Shown in pieces: positions 11,820 through 22,454 of a stretch of 64,000 nucleotides of DNA (the stretch's first letter is position 1; every line of letters begins with the position of its first letter). The notes under the pieces were generated by a model. It was given only the letters and a program-made list of their open reading frames with translations. It searched no databases and was not told the origin of the DNA. The DNA is from Symsagittifera roscoffensis (Eukaryota > Xenacoelomorpha > Acoela > Convolutidae): positions 54,306,233 to 54,370,232 of the forward strand of contig NC_087067.1 of the NCBI RefSeq assembly GCF_963678635.1. Reading direction: 5' to 3'. The position numbers were made by a program, and so were the translations under genes.

Positions 11820-12855
11820 GGAGTAAACCTGAGGATGAAAGAATTCAACTTAACTCACTTAATATCACCGTACCTGACCACTTAACTTTACTGTCACGCA
11901 ACGAAGTCAATAACCGGACGGGCTGAAACGGCTTTGTTTTATTTGAAGCGAACTGGCTTTCAGTTTTACCAATGGTGGGTGGGGGATCAGGCAAATTGGT
12001 TAAGTTCCAACAACACACGCGGAAGAAACCTGAGGATGAAAAAACTCAACTTAATTTGCCTGATATTTCGCTACCAGACCCCTTAACATAAAGTTCGTGT
12101 CATCTTACAGCACAGTTTCGCAGAATTCTGGAGACGTTTTGAGGATTTTTTGTTAATTTTTTACTTTTTTCACAAAATTTTTCAGTAAATTTTGGTCAGC
12201 AGGTTCGAGTCATAAACCAATCCAAAAAACTAGTCCAATACCTCTTGTCTATGTTCCGATTTCACTGATTAATATTCCGTTCACATATATCCAAAAATTT
12301 TTGGTATCGAGAAAAAATGTCAAGTCAGTTTGTCTATGTACCGACTGTAAGATATTTCAGTTCAACGGAACTGTCCAAAAATTTTGGGTATTGAGAAAAA
12401 TTACCGAGGGCTAGCTTGCGGGAAAATTTCTAGCATATATGACATCGTATATAAATTTAAAACACGAATGGAGAGTTTTGAAAGTTTTGGAAACGTCTTA
12501 CAGTTTTTAATTGGAGATTGGCGACACCGGGAAAAATACAAAACTTCGGGTGTCGAGAAAACACAGCTCAAAAGTCCACAATCAGCAATCAGGACACCTG
12601 AACAGGCCTCTCTTCCACCAGTCTGCTCTCTCACCTGTCGGCTTACAGGCTCCTCGTCCAACTGCACACTTCAAGTTTTGGCCATGTACACTCGGCCAAA
12701 TGGGTATTCGAGTCGGGGAAACTGTCCGAGAAACAACTCTGCCAAGTGCCAATTCTATTGGCTGGCTGCCAACTTGTGTTCCTCGGTGAAGCTCGTGTCG
12801 ACCAACTTCGCGTCTTCGTCAAGTCCCTTGTGGACCAGAAGGCTGGGATAATAGA
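11820..12855 (-). other. BEL leader region with a duplicated segment
   Basis: No convincing coding sequence. Two imperfect copies of about 100 bp occur at 11785-11890 and 11990-12095, sharing ccaacaacacac, aacctgaggatgaaa and ttcaactta-type blocks in order. On the minus strand both contain CATCCTCAG followed by GTTT, a good splice-acceptor shape. The copy at 11832 lies just before the extra ORF and is in frame with it. Confidence 0.5.
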
Positions 12856-13071
12856 CCTGAAGGTTTGCTGGAAAACTCGATTGGCCTGAAGGAATACTCG
12901 GCTGGAATACTCGACTGGACCTGAAGGTTTGCTAGAATACTCGATTGGCCTGAAGGAATACTCGGCTGGAATACTCGACTGGACCTGAAGGTTTGCTAGA
13001 ATACTCGATTGGCCTGAAGGAATACTCGGCTGGAATACTCGACTGGACCTGAAGGTTTGCTAGAATACTCG
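12856..13071. repeat. 64-bp tandem repeats in the BEL leader
   Basis: Three full 64-bp units start at 12856, 12920 and 12984, with a partial fourth from 13048 to about 13071. Each unit has internal repeats of aatactcg and cctgaagg. Units two and three are identical by eye and the first differs slightly. The array sits four bases from the primer-binding site, in the 5' untranslated leader where packaging or translation signals usually lie. Confidence 0.9.
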
Positions 13072-13074
13072 AAT

Positions 13075-13092
13075 GTCCCTTGTGGGGCGCCA
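13075..13092 (-). other. Primer-binding site
   Basis: Three bases inside the 5' LTR the minus strand reads TGGCGCCCCACAAGGGAC. The TGG start complements a tRNA 3' CCA, and TGGCGCCC is a common start for lysine-type primer sites. The exact primer tRNA cannot be settled without the host tRNA set. Confidence 0.75.
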
Positions 13093-13095
13093 AAA

Positions 13096-13554
13096 TGTGG
13101 CCGCTCTAATCTCCAAACGAAATTAAGTGAATCCGAATTCGTAAATTAATAAGAGATATTTATCGGTAAATAACTCAGGCAATAGATATATTTCGGTATT
13201 TTTCTATTGATCAGGACATCATACAACATTTTTAGCATCTGTCAGTTTTTGGTACAAATCGGCGCAAGCTAGCCACAAGAACCGGTCGGTAATGTCCTTG
13301 AGACAAATTGCTCTTTTTGGCGGTCAACCTTAATCAAGGCTGAACCGAATTAGAACCAAAAAACAGTTAAAATAGGATGTAACCCCCGTTTTTAGTATAT
13401 TAATACATGGGCAGGTGGGGGACTCGAACCTACGTCAACTGTTATTTCACACATATAATCGGCGTTAGCTTACTTTGTCTTAGTCCGCTTGGCCAACTGT
13501 GCTTATTTTAAATGCGTCTATACTCTTGTTTTATTCTACATTTGCATTGCAACA
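13096..13554 (-). repeat. 5' LTR of the BEL/Pao element
   Basis: 459 bp, near-identical to 3869-4327. For this minus-strand element it is the promoter LTR. It lies next to the primer-binding site on its left and the AGTTC target duplication on its right. No canonical TATA box stands out. The tRNA-like module gives possible internal Pol III promoter boxes. Confidence 0.95.
13409..13502 (-). other. tRNA-like Pol III promoter module inside the 5' LTR
   Basis: Identical copy of the module in the 3' LTR: box B at 13420-13430 and box A at 13485-13495 on the minus strand. Because it is in the 5' LTR, Pol III initiation here would give a transcript running into the primer-binding site and the leader. 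That consequence is inference; the box matches are seen directly. Confidence 0.7.
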
Positions 13555-13559
13555 AGTTC
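13555..13559. repeat. Target-site duplication, right copy (AGTTC)
   Basis: Second copy of the 5-bp duplication. Removing the BEL element joins 3868 to 13560 and places the empty site three bases outside the 3' terminal repeat of gypsy copy B. Confidence 0.9.
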
Positions 13560-13562
13560 CTT

Positions 13563-13764
13563 TGGTGCAGCTAATTCTACTTTATACAGTTAAAAGAACA
13601 AAAGGATAAAAGTGAATTAATCTTAAGTTAAAACATTAAAAAGTTAGAAAGCATTCTCTCCGCCGGAGAGAAAGAAAGTGTGAAGGTCACACATAATTGA
13701 CTTGTTAGAATAAATAGATAAATCATTAGCTGAACTAGAATAGATATAAAGTGGAATCACATCA
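13563..13764 (-). repeat. 3' terminal repeat of gypsy copy B
   Basis: About 202 bp beginning TGGTGCAGC and ending CACATCA on the plus strand. It matches 20004-20204 through several blocks, including the palindrome-bearing gcattctctccgccggagag. Homology stops at both ends at TG/CA, as expected for LTRs. Confidence 0.65.
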
Positions 13765-14227
13765 TTTACCAAAGCAGGAAAATTTTAAATTGCAAAACTA
13801 ACTAATTTACTAACTTACTGCTCCTTTTCTCTCCTTCGAGAAACAAAAAAAAACTTAAGCGCTGTATGTACACTAAGTTTATGTTAGGATTGTCGATTGG
13901 AAATAATTTGAGAAATTAAACAATATCAAATTCAACACTGAATTTAAATAGATTAACCAACATCCGACGGATATAAAAGTAGAAAAACTGACTAGCGGAT
14001 TATGCATTAGTTACGAAGTTCAATTCTGTGAAATGTAACTGAGTGATTTGAAGTTAAGCGACCTGAGGTAAGTAGATTACTGCTAAAACTTAAGAGTAGT
14101 TGATCATTAAGCTGAATAAGGAACACCGGTCCCAAGGAATGCGAATGTTAAAATAAGCAGTTAGCTATCAGTTTGCGAATTTTGTGGATTTTTGTTAAAG
14201 GTATGGTTAACAAATGAAACGAACCGA

Positions 14228-15700
14228 TTAGGCAAAAAAGGTAGAATAAGTTTTTTTGAATTGGCAGTTTTTATAGCAGTTTTCCAGCTCTGTATTAGAC
14301 AGTTCACTATCTAAGTTTGTGTTTCCGTCGTAGTTGTCAATAGCGATTCTCAAAGATTCGTCAGTCGAAGAAGACGAGTGTATGACTGGCAATGAAGAGT
14401 CCGAAAGTAAAGTCACCTCGTCCAAAAAATTTTCATGGTGGGGTTAAGTAGAAGGTTTGTTATGGTTGTTATCCAGGACAATCGGATTCAATGCAGAGCC
14501 AGATTTTTCTTGTGATTGATCCAAAACATCAATAAAATATCTTTAAACGTAAGATTATGGCGGACCCACGTATCGATTTGACCGACGTAGAAGCGGTTGG
14601 TTACCGGAACTAGGTGGATGCTGAAATTTGAAAATGGCCTCATCCGAAGAGTCAACTATCAGGAAGTTTACTGTAGAATCTTCGTCGAGTGTTGTTGTTG
14701 TCTTGTCCGTTGGCGAATGTTGTTGTTGTCAATTGGTTCCGCCGGATTGATGCTGATTGGGCACTGTGAGGTTGTTGAATCGTCATCTTGGTTATCGTCT
14801 CAAACCTCAACCTTTATCTTATCATTTGCTTTACGGGGGTTAGCAGTGTTGTTATCGTGATTTATGTTTTTTAGGGTGTCGGAAATAATTCGGTCCCTAA
14901 CCACGTCTCCACACGGAAAGCCTCCTGCTATCCACTCCCAATCTCTAATATCGGAGGTATCAAAGGGAATAAACATGGACTCGTCAGAAGCAAGATAACC
15001 TGGAGAATGGTCGGTCGACTTCTTAGATCGGGGTGGCTGTCTTCGTGAAGCGTTCGTTGATGGTTTCGACACCCTCGTCCTGGTATTGTTGTCTGAGGTT
15101 TCCAATTCTATATGTTTTATGGTCTTCGGTTCTTGTTTTCCAGAATTGTTTGGTTTCCATAGTTTCAAGCGTCTTGTACCTACTTCAACATTAGGGTTAC
15201 GAAAGTATAGGAGCGATATTTTGCTAATAGAGTATCGGATTATAGAAGAATCAGATTTAGGGAGAGCGATGTCTGATTTTCTGCTGATTATTTTTCTATC
15301 GGATAATTCTACAGTAGTGCTAGGGGTGTTAATAATTTTTTGGTTAAACTATTTGTAAAACAGTTTTGCATTGATGCTCTCGTTCGTTTTCCGAAGGATT
15401 TTACCTTTGAAAGGACTTTGAAGGGGCATTCTAGACGAGGAAGGTTGTGAGAGAGACGGGTAGTCTGATTCGTATCCCTTATCCAGAGGTGTCTGGTTTT
15501 ACTAAGGGATCACAGTATCCTTATATCCATCCTCCACTCTGTCTTCCGCATTCCAGTCCTTAGCTCTTTCCTTGGAAATCATCGATTTCCTCTTGTCTAA
15601 AATTCCATTGGATGGTTTACCAGATGCCAGTTGTTTCCAAGTAGTATTTGGTTTTCTATTAAAATCTATTTCGAATAGAGAGCATTTAACTTTTGATTGA
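14228..15700 (-). pseudogene. Probable 3' coding region of gypsy copy B
   Basis: Minus-strand frames at 14800-15168 (Lys/Ser/Thr-rich, then DWEWIAGGFPCGDVV) and 14228-14425 (acidic Ser/Asp-rich, LDSELSNTELENC) have protein-like composition but no domain I recognise. Position after integrase suggests the pol C-terminus or a third ORF. Region 13765-14227 between this and the terminal repeat has nothing recognisable. Confidence 0.4.
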
Positions 15701-15756
15701 TTAGAAGACTGAAGGTTCCAGATAATTTTTGAGATAGCATCTTGTAATGAACAATT

Positions 15757-16656
15757 TTAAAATTCTTGGGCGATAACCAACAGTTTGATTTTTACAGTAT
15801 GTACAAGTTTTTCAACTAATTCGTTGGAGCGATGGTCTCCTGCTGTACAAATTATTGATTTAAAATTGTTCGAGTCACAAAATGATTTGAAATCTTGGCT
15901 TGTAAAGCAGGATGGCTGGTCTAATTTAATGGAGAAGAGTATACCGTTAAGAAATATGTAATCTTGAAGAAATTCGATAGTCGTTTTTGACAATGTGGAT
16001 GTAAATATTTTTTGGATGTAGAAATTTTGAAAAACGGTAGTTGCAAAGTAACATATATTTTTTTGTGAAACTTTAGAGGACCGATGAAATCTAAGTGGAT
16101 TTTTTCGTTGGGTTCAAGTATGCGGGGAAGTTTACTAATTTGAGAATTTAGATTTACCCTTGTTAAATTCTTTCCCGTCTTTGTATATTCTGAACAATTT
16201 ATGCCACGGAAATAAATTTGTCTGTTAATATGGGGCCACCAGATATATTGAGCCAAGTATTTCATTCTAAATTGACCGATTTCGTTCATGTAGTGTCTTC
16301 GTCATAGCATTTCTCAGGGTAAAAAGGGTAACTCATTTACCGTCCATGTATAACAAGCCGCCGGATTCGTGTAAGTCCAATACGAAGTGGTGAAAATATG
16401 GAGAAATTGCATTAATCGTCTCGACTTTGTTATGATGTGATTTCACGATGGGGCTCAACATTGGGTCATCTTTAGTTAGGAGAGCGACTAAATTAGCATT
16501 AAATAATGTATTTAAATCCAAAGGACGATCTGGCAGCTTCAAGTTTTCACGGTATTTATTTACAAACTTTTCGTGTTCGGATAGCAATGGAAATACTAGA
16601 GAAACTTCAGTACCGGAATTTGACGGAATAATTTCAATTTTTTTTTCAATATTCAC
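15757..16656 (-). pseudogene. integrase remnant of gypsy copy B
   Basis: The 15921-16289 frame contains YIWWPHINRQI and N-C-S-E-Y-T-K-T-G, a worn H2C2 zinc region with one Cys kept, then IHLDFIGPL with the first catalytic Asp. The 15757-15993 frame has KLDQPSCF (second Asp, followed by Q) and AGDHRSNELVEKLVHTVK (catalytic Glu). The D..D-Q..E arrangement matches copy C. A frameshift lies between the two parts. Confidence 0.7.
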
Positions 16657-17089
16657 AGTATTTACAAGTTTTTTTTCTAAAGCGGAATTAATTATGCTAC
16701 AATTAAGAAATAAAAAATGAAAAAAACTGAATAAGAAATAGAAATTTTTAAAAAATTATTATTTGAATAATCCGATGGAATACATTTTGAAGTACAGAAT
16801 TCAATTCGATTATGCTTCGAGTTACAAATTGGAGAAACGAGTTAATAAGATGTAGAACTGATGCTAAAATGTAACTAAGTAATCTTGCATATTCGGAACT
16901 TTCCAAATTTGAACCAATAGCAGTGCATGACTGTCTTTGATTATCCAAGGGATAGACTGTTTTCTTGATTTTATCTATATTCGCGACTACAAATTCTTTG
17001 TCATAATTTGATGGGGTAAGGATTTGCCTGATGTAATTCTTGAAATTAAGTCGGTGAATCCCATATCTTTTCCTGCCAGGTGCTTGATT

Positions 17090-18846
17090 GTAAAATTGAA
17101 AGGTAATAACCGATCGACCCATTTTGTTAGTCTACTGGGAAATGTTTCATTCCCGTGGTTTGTTGAAAGAGCGGAAAGTAGCGCTTTATGATCAGTAATT
17201 ATTTCGAAGTCTGATACACAAAGATACTTCTTATAATGTTCTACTGCCCAAACGACTCTCGAAACTTCTAATTCGTTAGTAGAGTAATTGGATTCATGTG
17301 GATTTAGAAACCGAGACGCAAAGAAAACCGTCTTCCAATGGTTCCCATGTAATTTTTCTAGGAATGCCCTAATCCGTTACGTGATGCATCGGTTTTGATT
17401 CTGGTATTACTTTTTGCGTCGAAGTTCGTTTTTTTTTCTGTCAGATTAATGATTTCTTGTTTAATTTTCTCGTGAGCTTTTGTATGGTCTAGGTTCCGAT
17501 GGAAAAAAGACTGCTTATTTAGCATGGGGCAAAGCGGACTTCTTTAGGATGCTAAATTTGGAACAAAATAAATATATTGATTTATGGACTCCAAAAATGA
17601 TCTTAATTCCTCCAGGTTTTTAGGAATAGCTATGTCCTTTATTGCTTTCGTTTTGTCAATCAACGTGAAAATTTAGAACATGAGATTTTAAATCTCAGCT
17701 GTTCAGTTTTTTTTGAAATAATTTGCATTTTGACCACTTAACGGCAAAAATGTAATCGTCTAAAGTTGATCAGATTTTAAAAACAATGTTTTTGTGGTCT
17801 AAGAAGCTTCTTTGTTTTTGTGGTCTAAAATGTTGTCTAAGTGACAGTTTGTAAAAAGGATTGTTCCTAACGTTGAGTCCATGACTCTTTGAAATTCGTT
17901 AAGCATATCGCGCAGTCCATAAAAACCAGTTAAAAACTAATAAGTGCCAGTAATATTGCCGCCCACTGTACAAAAATTACACCGATTACTAGTAAAATTG
18001 TCGAAGGCGAGTTAACTATAGCCATTTTTAAAATCAAGGCTAGTAAACCATACCTCTCCAACGAAATAATTTGATATTTGGGCTGCTACGTTATCTACAA
18101 ATTCATGAATATTCGTCATATGGTTTTCATTTTTGTAGATTCGCTTCGATAAATGTTGAATATAATGCAACTTGATCAATTTTTTTACCAGTAATGGCAA
18201 TCGGGCTGATGAAACGATCTTCAGTTCAATTTTCCAACTTCTCAATATGTCCCTCGCTTCTTAGCCGGCTTAGTTCAGTTTCAACTGAGTCAAGTAAGTG
18301 GAGAGGAACGCGTCTACTTTTTAATTGGATGGGCTTTAGAAATTCGTAAAAATGGGCAATTTTCATCTGATTTGTTACTTTCCCAATCTGATGGACTAAT
18401 TTTTTGAAAGTTTTAGAAATATGAATGATTTCCTTGTCTTTTTCTGCGGTGGAAGTAAATTTTTTTGACTTACACATCTTGTTCGTCTGGAAGTGACCTG
18501 AGAAATCTATCCTCACTTTAGACAGGTGGTCATTTCCGAGGTTTTTCTCCTCGTGACCTTGTGTCAGGAACAAATGACAATCTTCATGTGACCATCCATT
18601 TGATAAAATCGGAAAAAAAAACAATTTGCAGGTGATGTTGCTGACATTATCCCTGAACCCACAAGGTGAGTCCTTGGTTGCTTTATCCACTAGATTATTC
18701 TTTAAATAAAGATTCCGTAATTTCATTTCATGTAGAACGTTTCCATTGAGAAAATTGACCGGGCTAGCAGAGTCCAATTGGAGGCTTAAGATTTCTTGGT
18801 TTTCCTTCCAGCGGCCAATAATTAACAGTTTTTGAGTTCTTTTCAA
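17090..18846 (-). pseudogene. protease, RT and RNase H remnants of gypsy copy B
   Basis: The frame at 18226-18846 has the protease-like LQLDSASPVNFL, with D-S-A at the active-site position. The next frame (18012-18245) ends in VGEVWFTSLDF, the first RT aspartate motif. Degraded RT follows. Near 17160-17290 broken frames show an RNase H and tether stretch with ITDHKALL and SRLTKWVDRLLPF-like residues. The coding sequence is split over several frames. Confidence 0.7.
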
Positions 18847-19559
18847 TCGCCGTCAAAAATTGTAGTTACCTTCAATACAGATTAATCGTCGGTCGTTTGC
18901 ACTCTATCCCGTTTCTGATCATGCATTGATCACACCACAACATTCTCTATTTAAACGCTCCAACTTTACGTCCGATGATTCAACGGATTATAATCTGCAT
19001 TATCTACAATTTGAGTATTTACAATGTTTACATTTTTAAGACAAGATTTACAGAGTCTGGTGAAGTGACCTTCATGTTTTTATGATGTACAAGTCGTATA
19101 CTTTGCTGGTCAAACAGCAAGGTGCCCTTTCGAGATTGTCTCGCCACATTTCATACAGATAATCTTTGATATTCAACGTTTGATATTCAGGGTTGGCTCT
19201 CTTTTGTCGTTAAAACAGTTACAAGGTTTGTGTAGTATTGGTTATTTTCAAATGGATGGATATTCCCTTTTGTCTGTAGGGCAGCGTTGACTGCCTCCCA
19301 CGGTGGTAAAGTTTCCCTCAGAAGTTTTCTTTGCATATCCGAATTTTTTATGTTATTTATGAAAATATACCTAATCCATTCGTCCTCTCCCCGGATATGT
19401 CACAATTTTTGGCCATTTCGGCTAAGGCTCCCCAAAATTGTTCTAATGACTCTCTTTCTAATTGTTTCCTGTTTAACAATTTGTGCCTTTCGAATGTGAC
19501 ATTTGTTTGCCTGACGAAGGCGGTTGCTAGGTTTTACCAAAAATCTTTGAAGGAAATTT

Positions 19560-19989
19560 GAAGTATTTTTACTTTAGTGATTTTCTGATCGTAGATTCTT
19601 TTTCCTTCATTTCCGAGGGCTAGGTAGAAGATTGAACGGAGTTTCTTGTCGGCTCCCTCTATTCATATTCCATTAAGTTTTTTGTTTCGGTTTTGATAGA
19701 TGCCGCTTCCTTGTCGTCGTATCGTTTTTGTTCTTGGATAAGTCTCTCTATCCATGTTTTCCTTTGGATTTCCGATTTGTTTTCCGTCGAACTTTTTAGT
19801 GTTAGTGGAAGCTGATGGTGTCTTTCCGATGGATTTAGTAGAATCTCAATATCTACATTTTCTTTTGCATTGATTGCTAAGTGGAAAAGATCACTCCAAT
19901 CTTCCCAAGGGATAGGTGGGTCCACCGTATGGTTCTACCAGAATGGAGGTATTCCTCTCACGTTAGATTCGTTGTTTGACTGCGCCATA
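19560..19989 (-). pseudogene. gag remnant of gypsy copy B
   Basis: Starts MAQSNNESN at about 19989. It has the lineage motif W-x-D-W-S-D-L-F-H-L-A-I-N-A-K-E-N within the 19659-19925 frame, then a charged segment and, in a shifted frame, FYLALG-x-EGKR near 19600-19640. At least one frame break separates these blocks. Confidence 0.7.
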
Positions 19990-20003
19990 ATATAATGTTA
20001 CTT

Positions 20004-20204
20004 TGTTGCAGCCAATTCTATTTTTTACAGTTAAAAGAATAAAAGGATAAACTGAATTAATATATAGTTAAAACATTAAAAAGTGACAATGCATTCTCTC
20101 CGCCGGAGAGAATGAAAGTGCGAAGGTTAGACATTAGTGACCTGTTAGATTAATTAGATAAGTCATTAGCTAAACTAGAATATATATTAAGTGGAATCAC
20201 ATCA
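20004..20204 (-). repeat. 5' terminal repeat of gypsy copy B
   Basis: About 201 bp beginning TGTTGCAGC and ending CACATCA on the plus strand, roughly 80% or more identical by eye to 13563-13764. The gag ATG (near 19989) lies only about 15 bp away, so the leader is very short and I cannot point to a standard tRNA primer site. Confidence 0.65.
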
Positions 20205-20434
20205 AAATCACTAGATCATACATGAAAATAGATTAGTTAAATCACAATAGTAAATCGAATCAATTGAATCATACAGTACGATAACTATAATCTTTCAACA
20301 ATTATCAACGAGTAAGGTTCAGTTCTTCAGTTCGCGCAATAGCTGTTTGGTGTGTAATTGACCTTGACCGAATAAATCACTTGATGAGAGGCGGTGGCGA
20401 ATGATGAAAATCTAAATGATTCTAAAAGGCGCAT

Positions 20435-20729
20435 ATACAAAACAGTCTCATACAAAACAACAGTCCAAAAAATCATGGAATGAAGTAAAAAACATACAAA
20501 ACAGTCCGCCTTAAGGTCCCCGGCTTAAGGTAGCCGATAACCGGCTCTAAATTTCGTATCAAGTCCTACCCTCTGTTGGCAAGCTCGCAACACTTTGGCG
20601 CGACTACGACTGTCACTATTTTATTGTTTATGTTTTTTGAACAAAGGACAATTCTCGGTCTACCGACTTGTTAAAGCAATTATTACTTGGGACTGTTTTT
20701 CGGAATGTTTTGTATTGGACTGTTTTGTA
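20435..20729. mobile_element. Short TIR element (MITE-like)
   Basis: About 295 bp. Its left end repeats tacaaaacagtc, catacaaaaca and acagtcc, and its right end holds the inverted forms ggactgttttt, ggaatgttttgtattgg and ggactgttttgta. No coding capacity. A partial relative (aaacagtccgatacaaac) lies near 21028-21045. The flanks give no clear target duplication. Confidence 0.55.
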
Positions 20730-20959
20730 CAGACACGTTCTAAATTACTGTTTTAGCTAGGCATCATAAGGTTATATAGCACAAGTGGTACAAAACTCGG
20801 CTTCGTCTCTGTTTAACTTGATGCCCATAAAGTCTCAAAACGCAGTAAAATATTTCACCTACTAAAGCTAGCCTCACAAAAAGTTTTTTAAATTGCTGTA
20901 ACAAAGTTATCATAGATTAAAAAAATCCTTTGGAGTCCGAAATAAATCAAACTTTTTGC

Positions 20960-21380
20960 GACCAGTTCAAATTTAGTATTTATATCCATTAACATTCTTG
21001 ATAAAACTAAAAGTTCATGGAATGAAGGAAAAAAACAGTCCGATACAAACAGTAAGGCTGAAACTATTTAAAGTTTCAGCCAGAACAGAATAAATTTAAC
21101 TTAGCAAACAATTGCTCTTCCTCAGAACATTTCTTGAAATCTAGCCTCGCAAACATCAGTGTACACTAGATCTATTGAGACTAGAAGATAAAAGAGTAAA
21201 ATTAAGATAGTTATTAGACTAAGAAGTTGCACGAAACTATCCGGCCGAAAAGAGGATAGCGTGACGAACAGACGGTGTACCTTATCTGAGATTACTCTAT
21301 GAGTGAACCCTCCCCCCGGACTTAAACTCATCTGGCGCGACCAAGAGTCTCGAACAGACCTCTATCAATTTAGGCTTAGC
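20960..21380 (-). repeat. Hairpin-bearing dispersed repeat, copy 1
   Basis: Matches 22455-22850 in the same orientation and 53915-54300 inverted. It includes a short palindrome (ggctgaaactatttaaagtttcagcc at 21057-21082), then gctcttcctcag, gatctattgagacta, actaagaagttgcacga, ccggccga and gcgtgacgaacag. A 69-aa hydrophobic frame across it is a by-product. The length and fixed ends suggest a solo LTR or a non-autonomous element. Confidence 0.65.
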
Positions 21381-22454
21381 AAATATAAAATAGGAAAAAG
21401 ATGCAAATACACACCACAAAATGTTAAGAATTATTGAAAACTTACCTTCACATATCAATAAGTCTACTCATTACCAGCGACTTTTCAAGCTCCCACCAGG
21501 TCAAAACCCGAATACAAAACCGATTATTACTCCACAAAATTACCAATGCAGTACAATTTCATTCACAAATATGAAAAAAATCTTTAAAGTTAGTAATAAA
21601 ATTATACCAAGCCCGATTAAACCAAGATTAAAACTGTATAAATTATTCTTTTGAAACTCGCCCACCTAGAACGACGTCGCTCGACGTCGCCCTTCCTCAC
21701 CCACCAGAACGACGTCACTCGAAGTACATGTGCCCACCATGTGCTAAAATCCCGACCCTCAGTTTTTGCTAAGATTAGCTCCGAGGCATCGAAATTACCG
21801 AAACTAATAAAACGCGAACACGGTTAATAACAATCACAACTAAAACTTATCTCACTAACAAGATGTAGGTATAAGTATATAATGTAAAAAGACTTCTTAA
21901 GAGCAAAAAGACCGAGCAGCAAAGGGAGATGAAACTGGATGACATTCCGACTCTGGAAAGGCACATCTATTGGTTTGTTGTCGTAGTCACAACCCTCACG
22001 GGGCTTAAAGTATGGAACCAACATCGCAGCAGAGGTACCCATTGAACAAGAACAATGGCCAACTCGATGTTGAACTCAATACGTATCCTAGTTCTTGGCG
22101 CTTCACACAAGAAATCAAAACCTATCTCGCTATTCAATGATTAGTTGAGAACGCACGTAGTCTCGCTCTACTTAACGAAATCGACACATCATTGTATAAA
22201 TCTGCAATCTTGACACGGTCCCTCAGCTCAATTACGATACGAGAAACCCACTTTTGACATACGAGCAACTCTATTCCTTTTCTCTCAACGATGACAACTA
22301 ATCCACAACACGAGTAACTGTTTCTTTCTCTTCCTTCACGCAATTACTGCTTCAAGAGAATCTGCTCCACAGAATCAAGAAACTTCTCTACCCATCATTC
22401 ACAAGAACAGACTTAAAAACTCTCTAAACCCCGGATGGGTGGAATCTGTTTAAA
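21381..22454. other. Unassigned DNA between two repeat copies
   Basis: No convincing gene. A short tandem occurs at 21659-21725: cccacc-t/a-agaacgacgtc-g/a-ctcga twice, about 40 bp apart, in a locally GC-rich patch. Small frames at 21824-22042 and 22134-22343 (minus) have no motif. Confidence 0.5.

Larger units (their letters stand above)
3869..13554 (-). mobile_element. Nearly complete BEL/Pao LTR retrotransposon
   Basis: A 9.7-kb element transcribed right to left. It has two 459-bp LTRs starting TG and ending CA, flanked by the 5-bp target duplication AGTTC (3864-3868 and 13555-13559). A primer-binding site follows the 5' LTR and a G-rich polypurine tract precedes the 3' LTR. The internal order is leader with 64-bp tandem repeats, an unusual extra ORF, gag, protease, RT, RNase H and integrase, which is the BEL/Pao order. 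I count seven LTR differences by eye, so insertion was fairly recent. One frameshift in gag and two in-frame stops suggest this copy is defective, or that it uses recoding. Confidence 0.95.
13563..20204 (-). mobile_element. Decayed Ty3/gypsy retrotransposon, copy B
   Basis: Read right to left: a terminal repeat (20004-20204), gag from about 19989, protease and RT, RNase H near 17100-17300, integrase at 15.76-16.3 kb, a C-terminal region, then a second terminal repeat (13563-13764). Multiple frameshifts and stops show it is dead. The flanking five bases do not match, so no target duplication is seen and the ends are inferred from repeat homology only. Confidence 0.75.

Noticed and set aside
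12384-12851. 155-codon plus-strand frame in the BEL leader
   Set aside because: Opposite to the element, no motif, covered by untranslated leader sequence.
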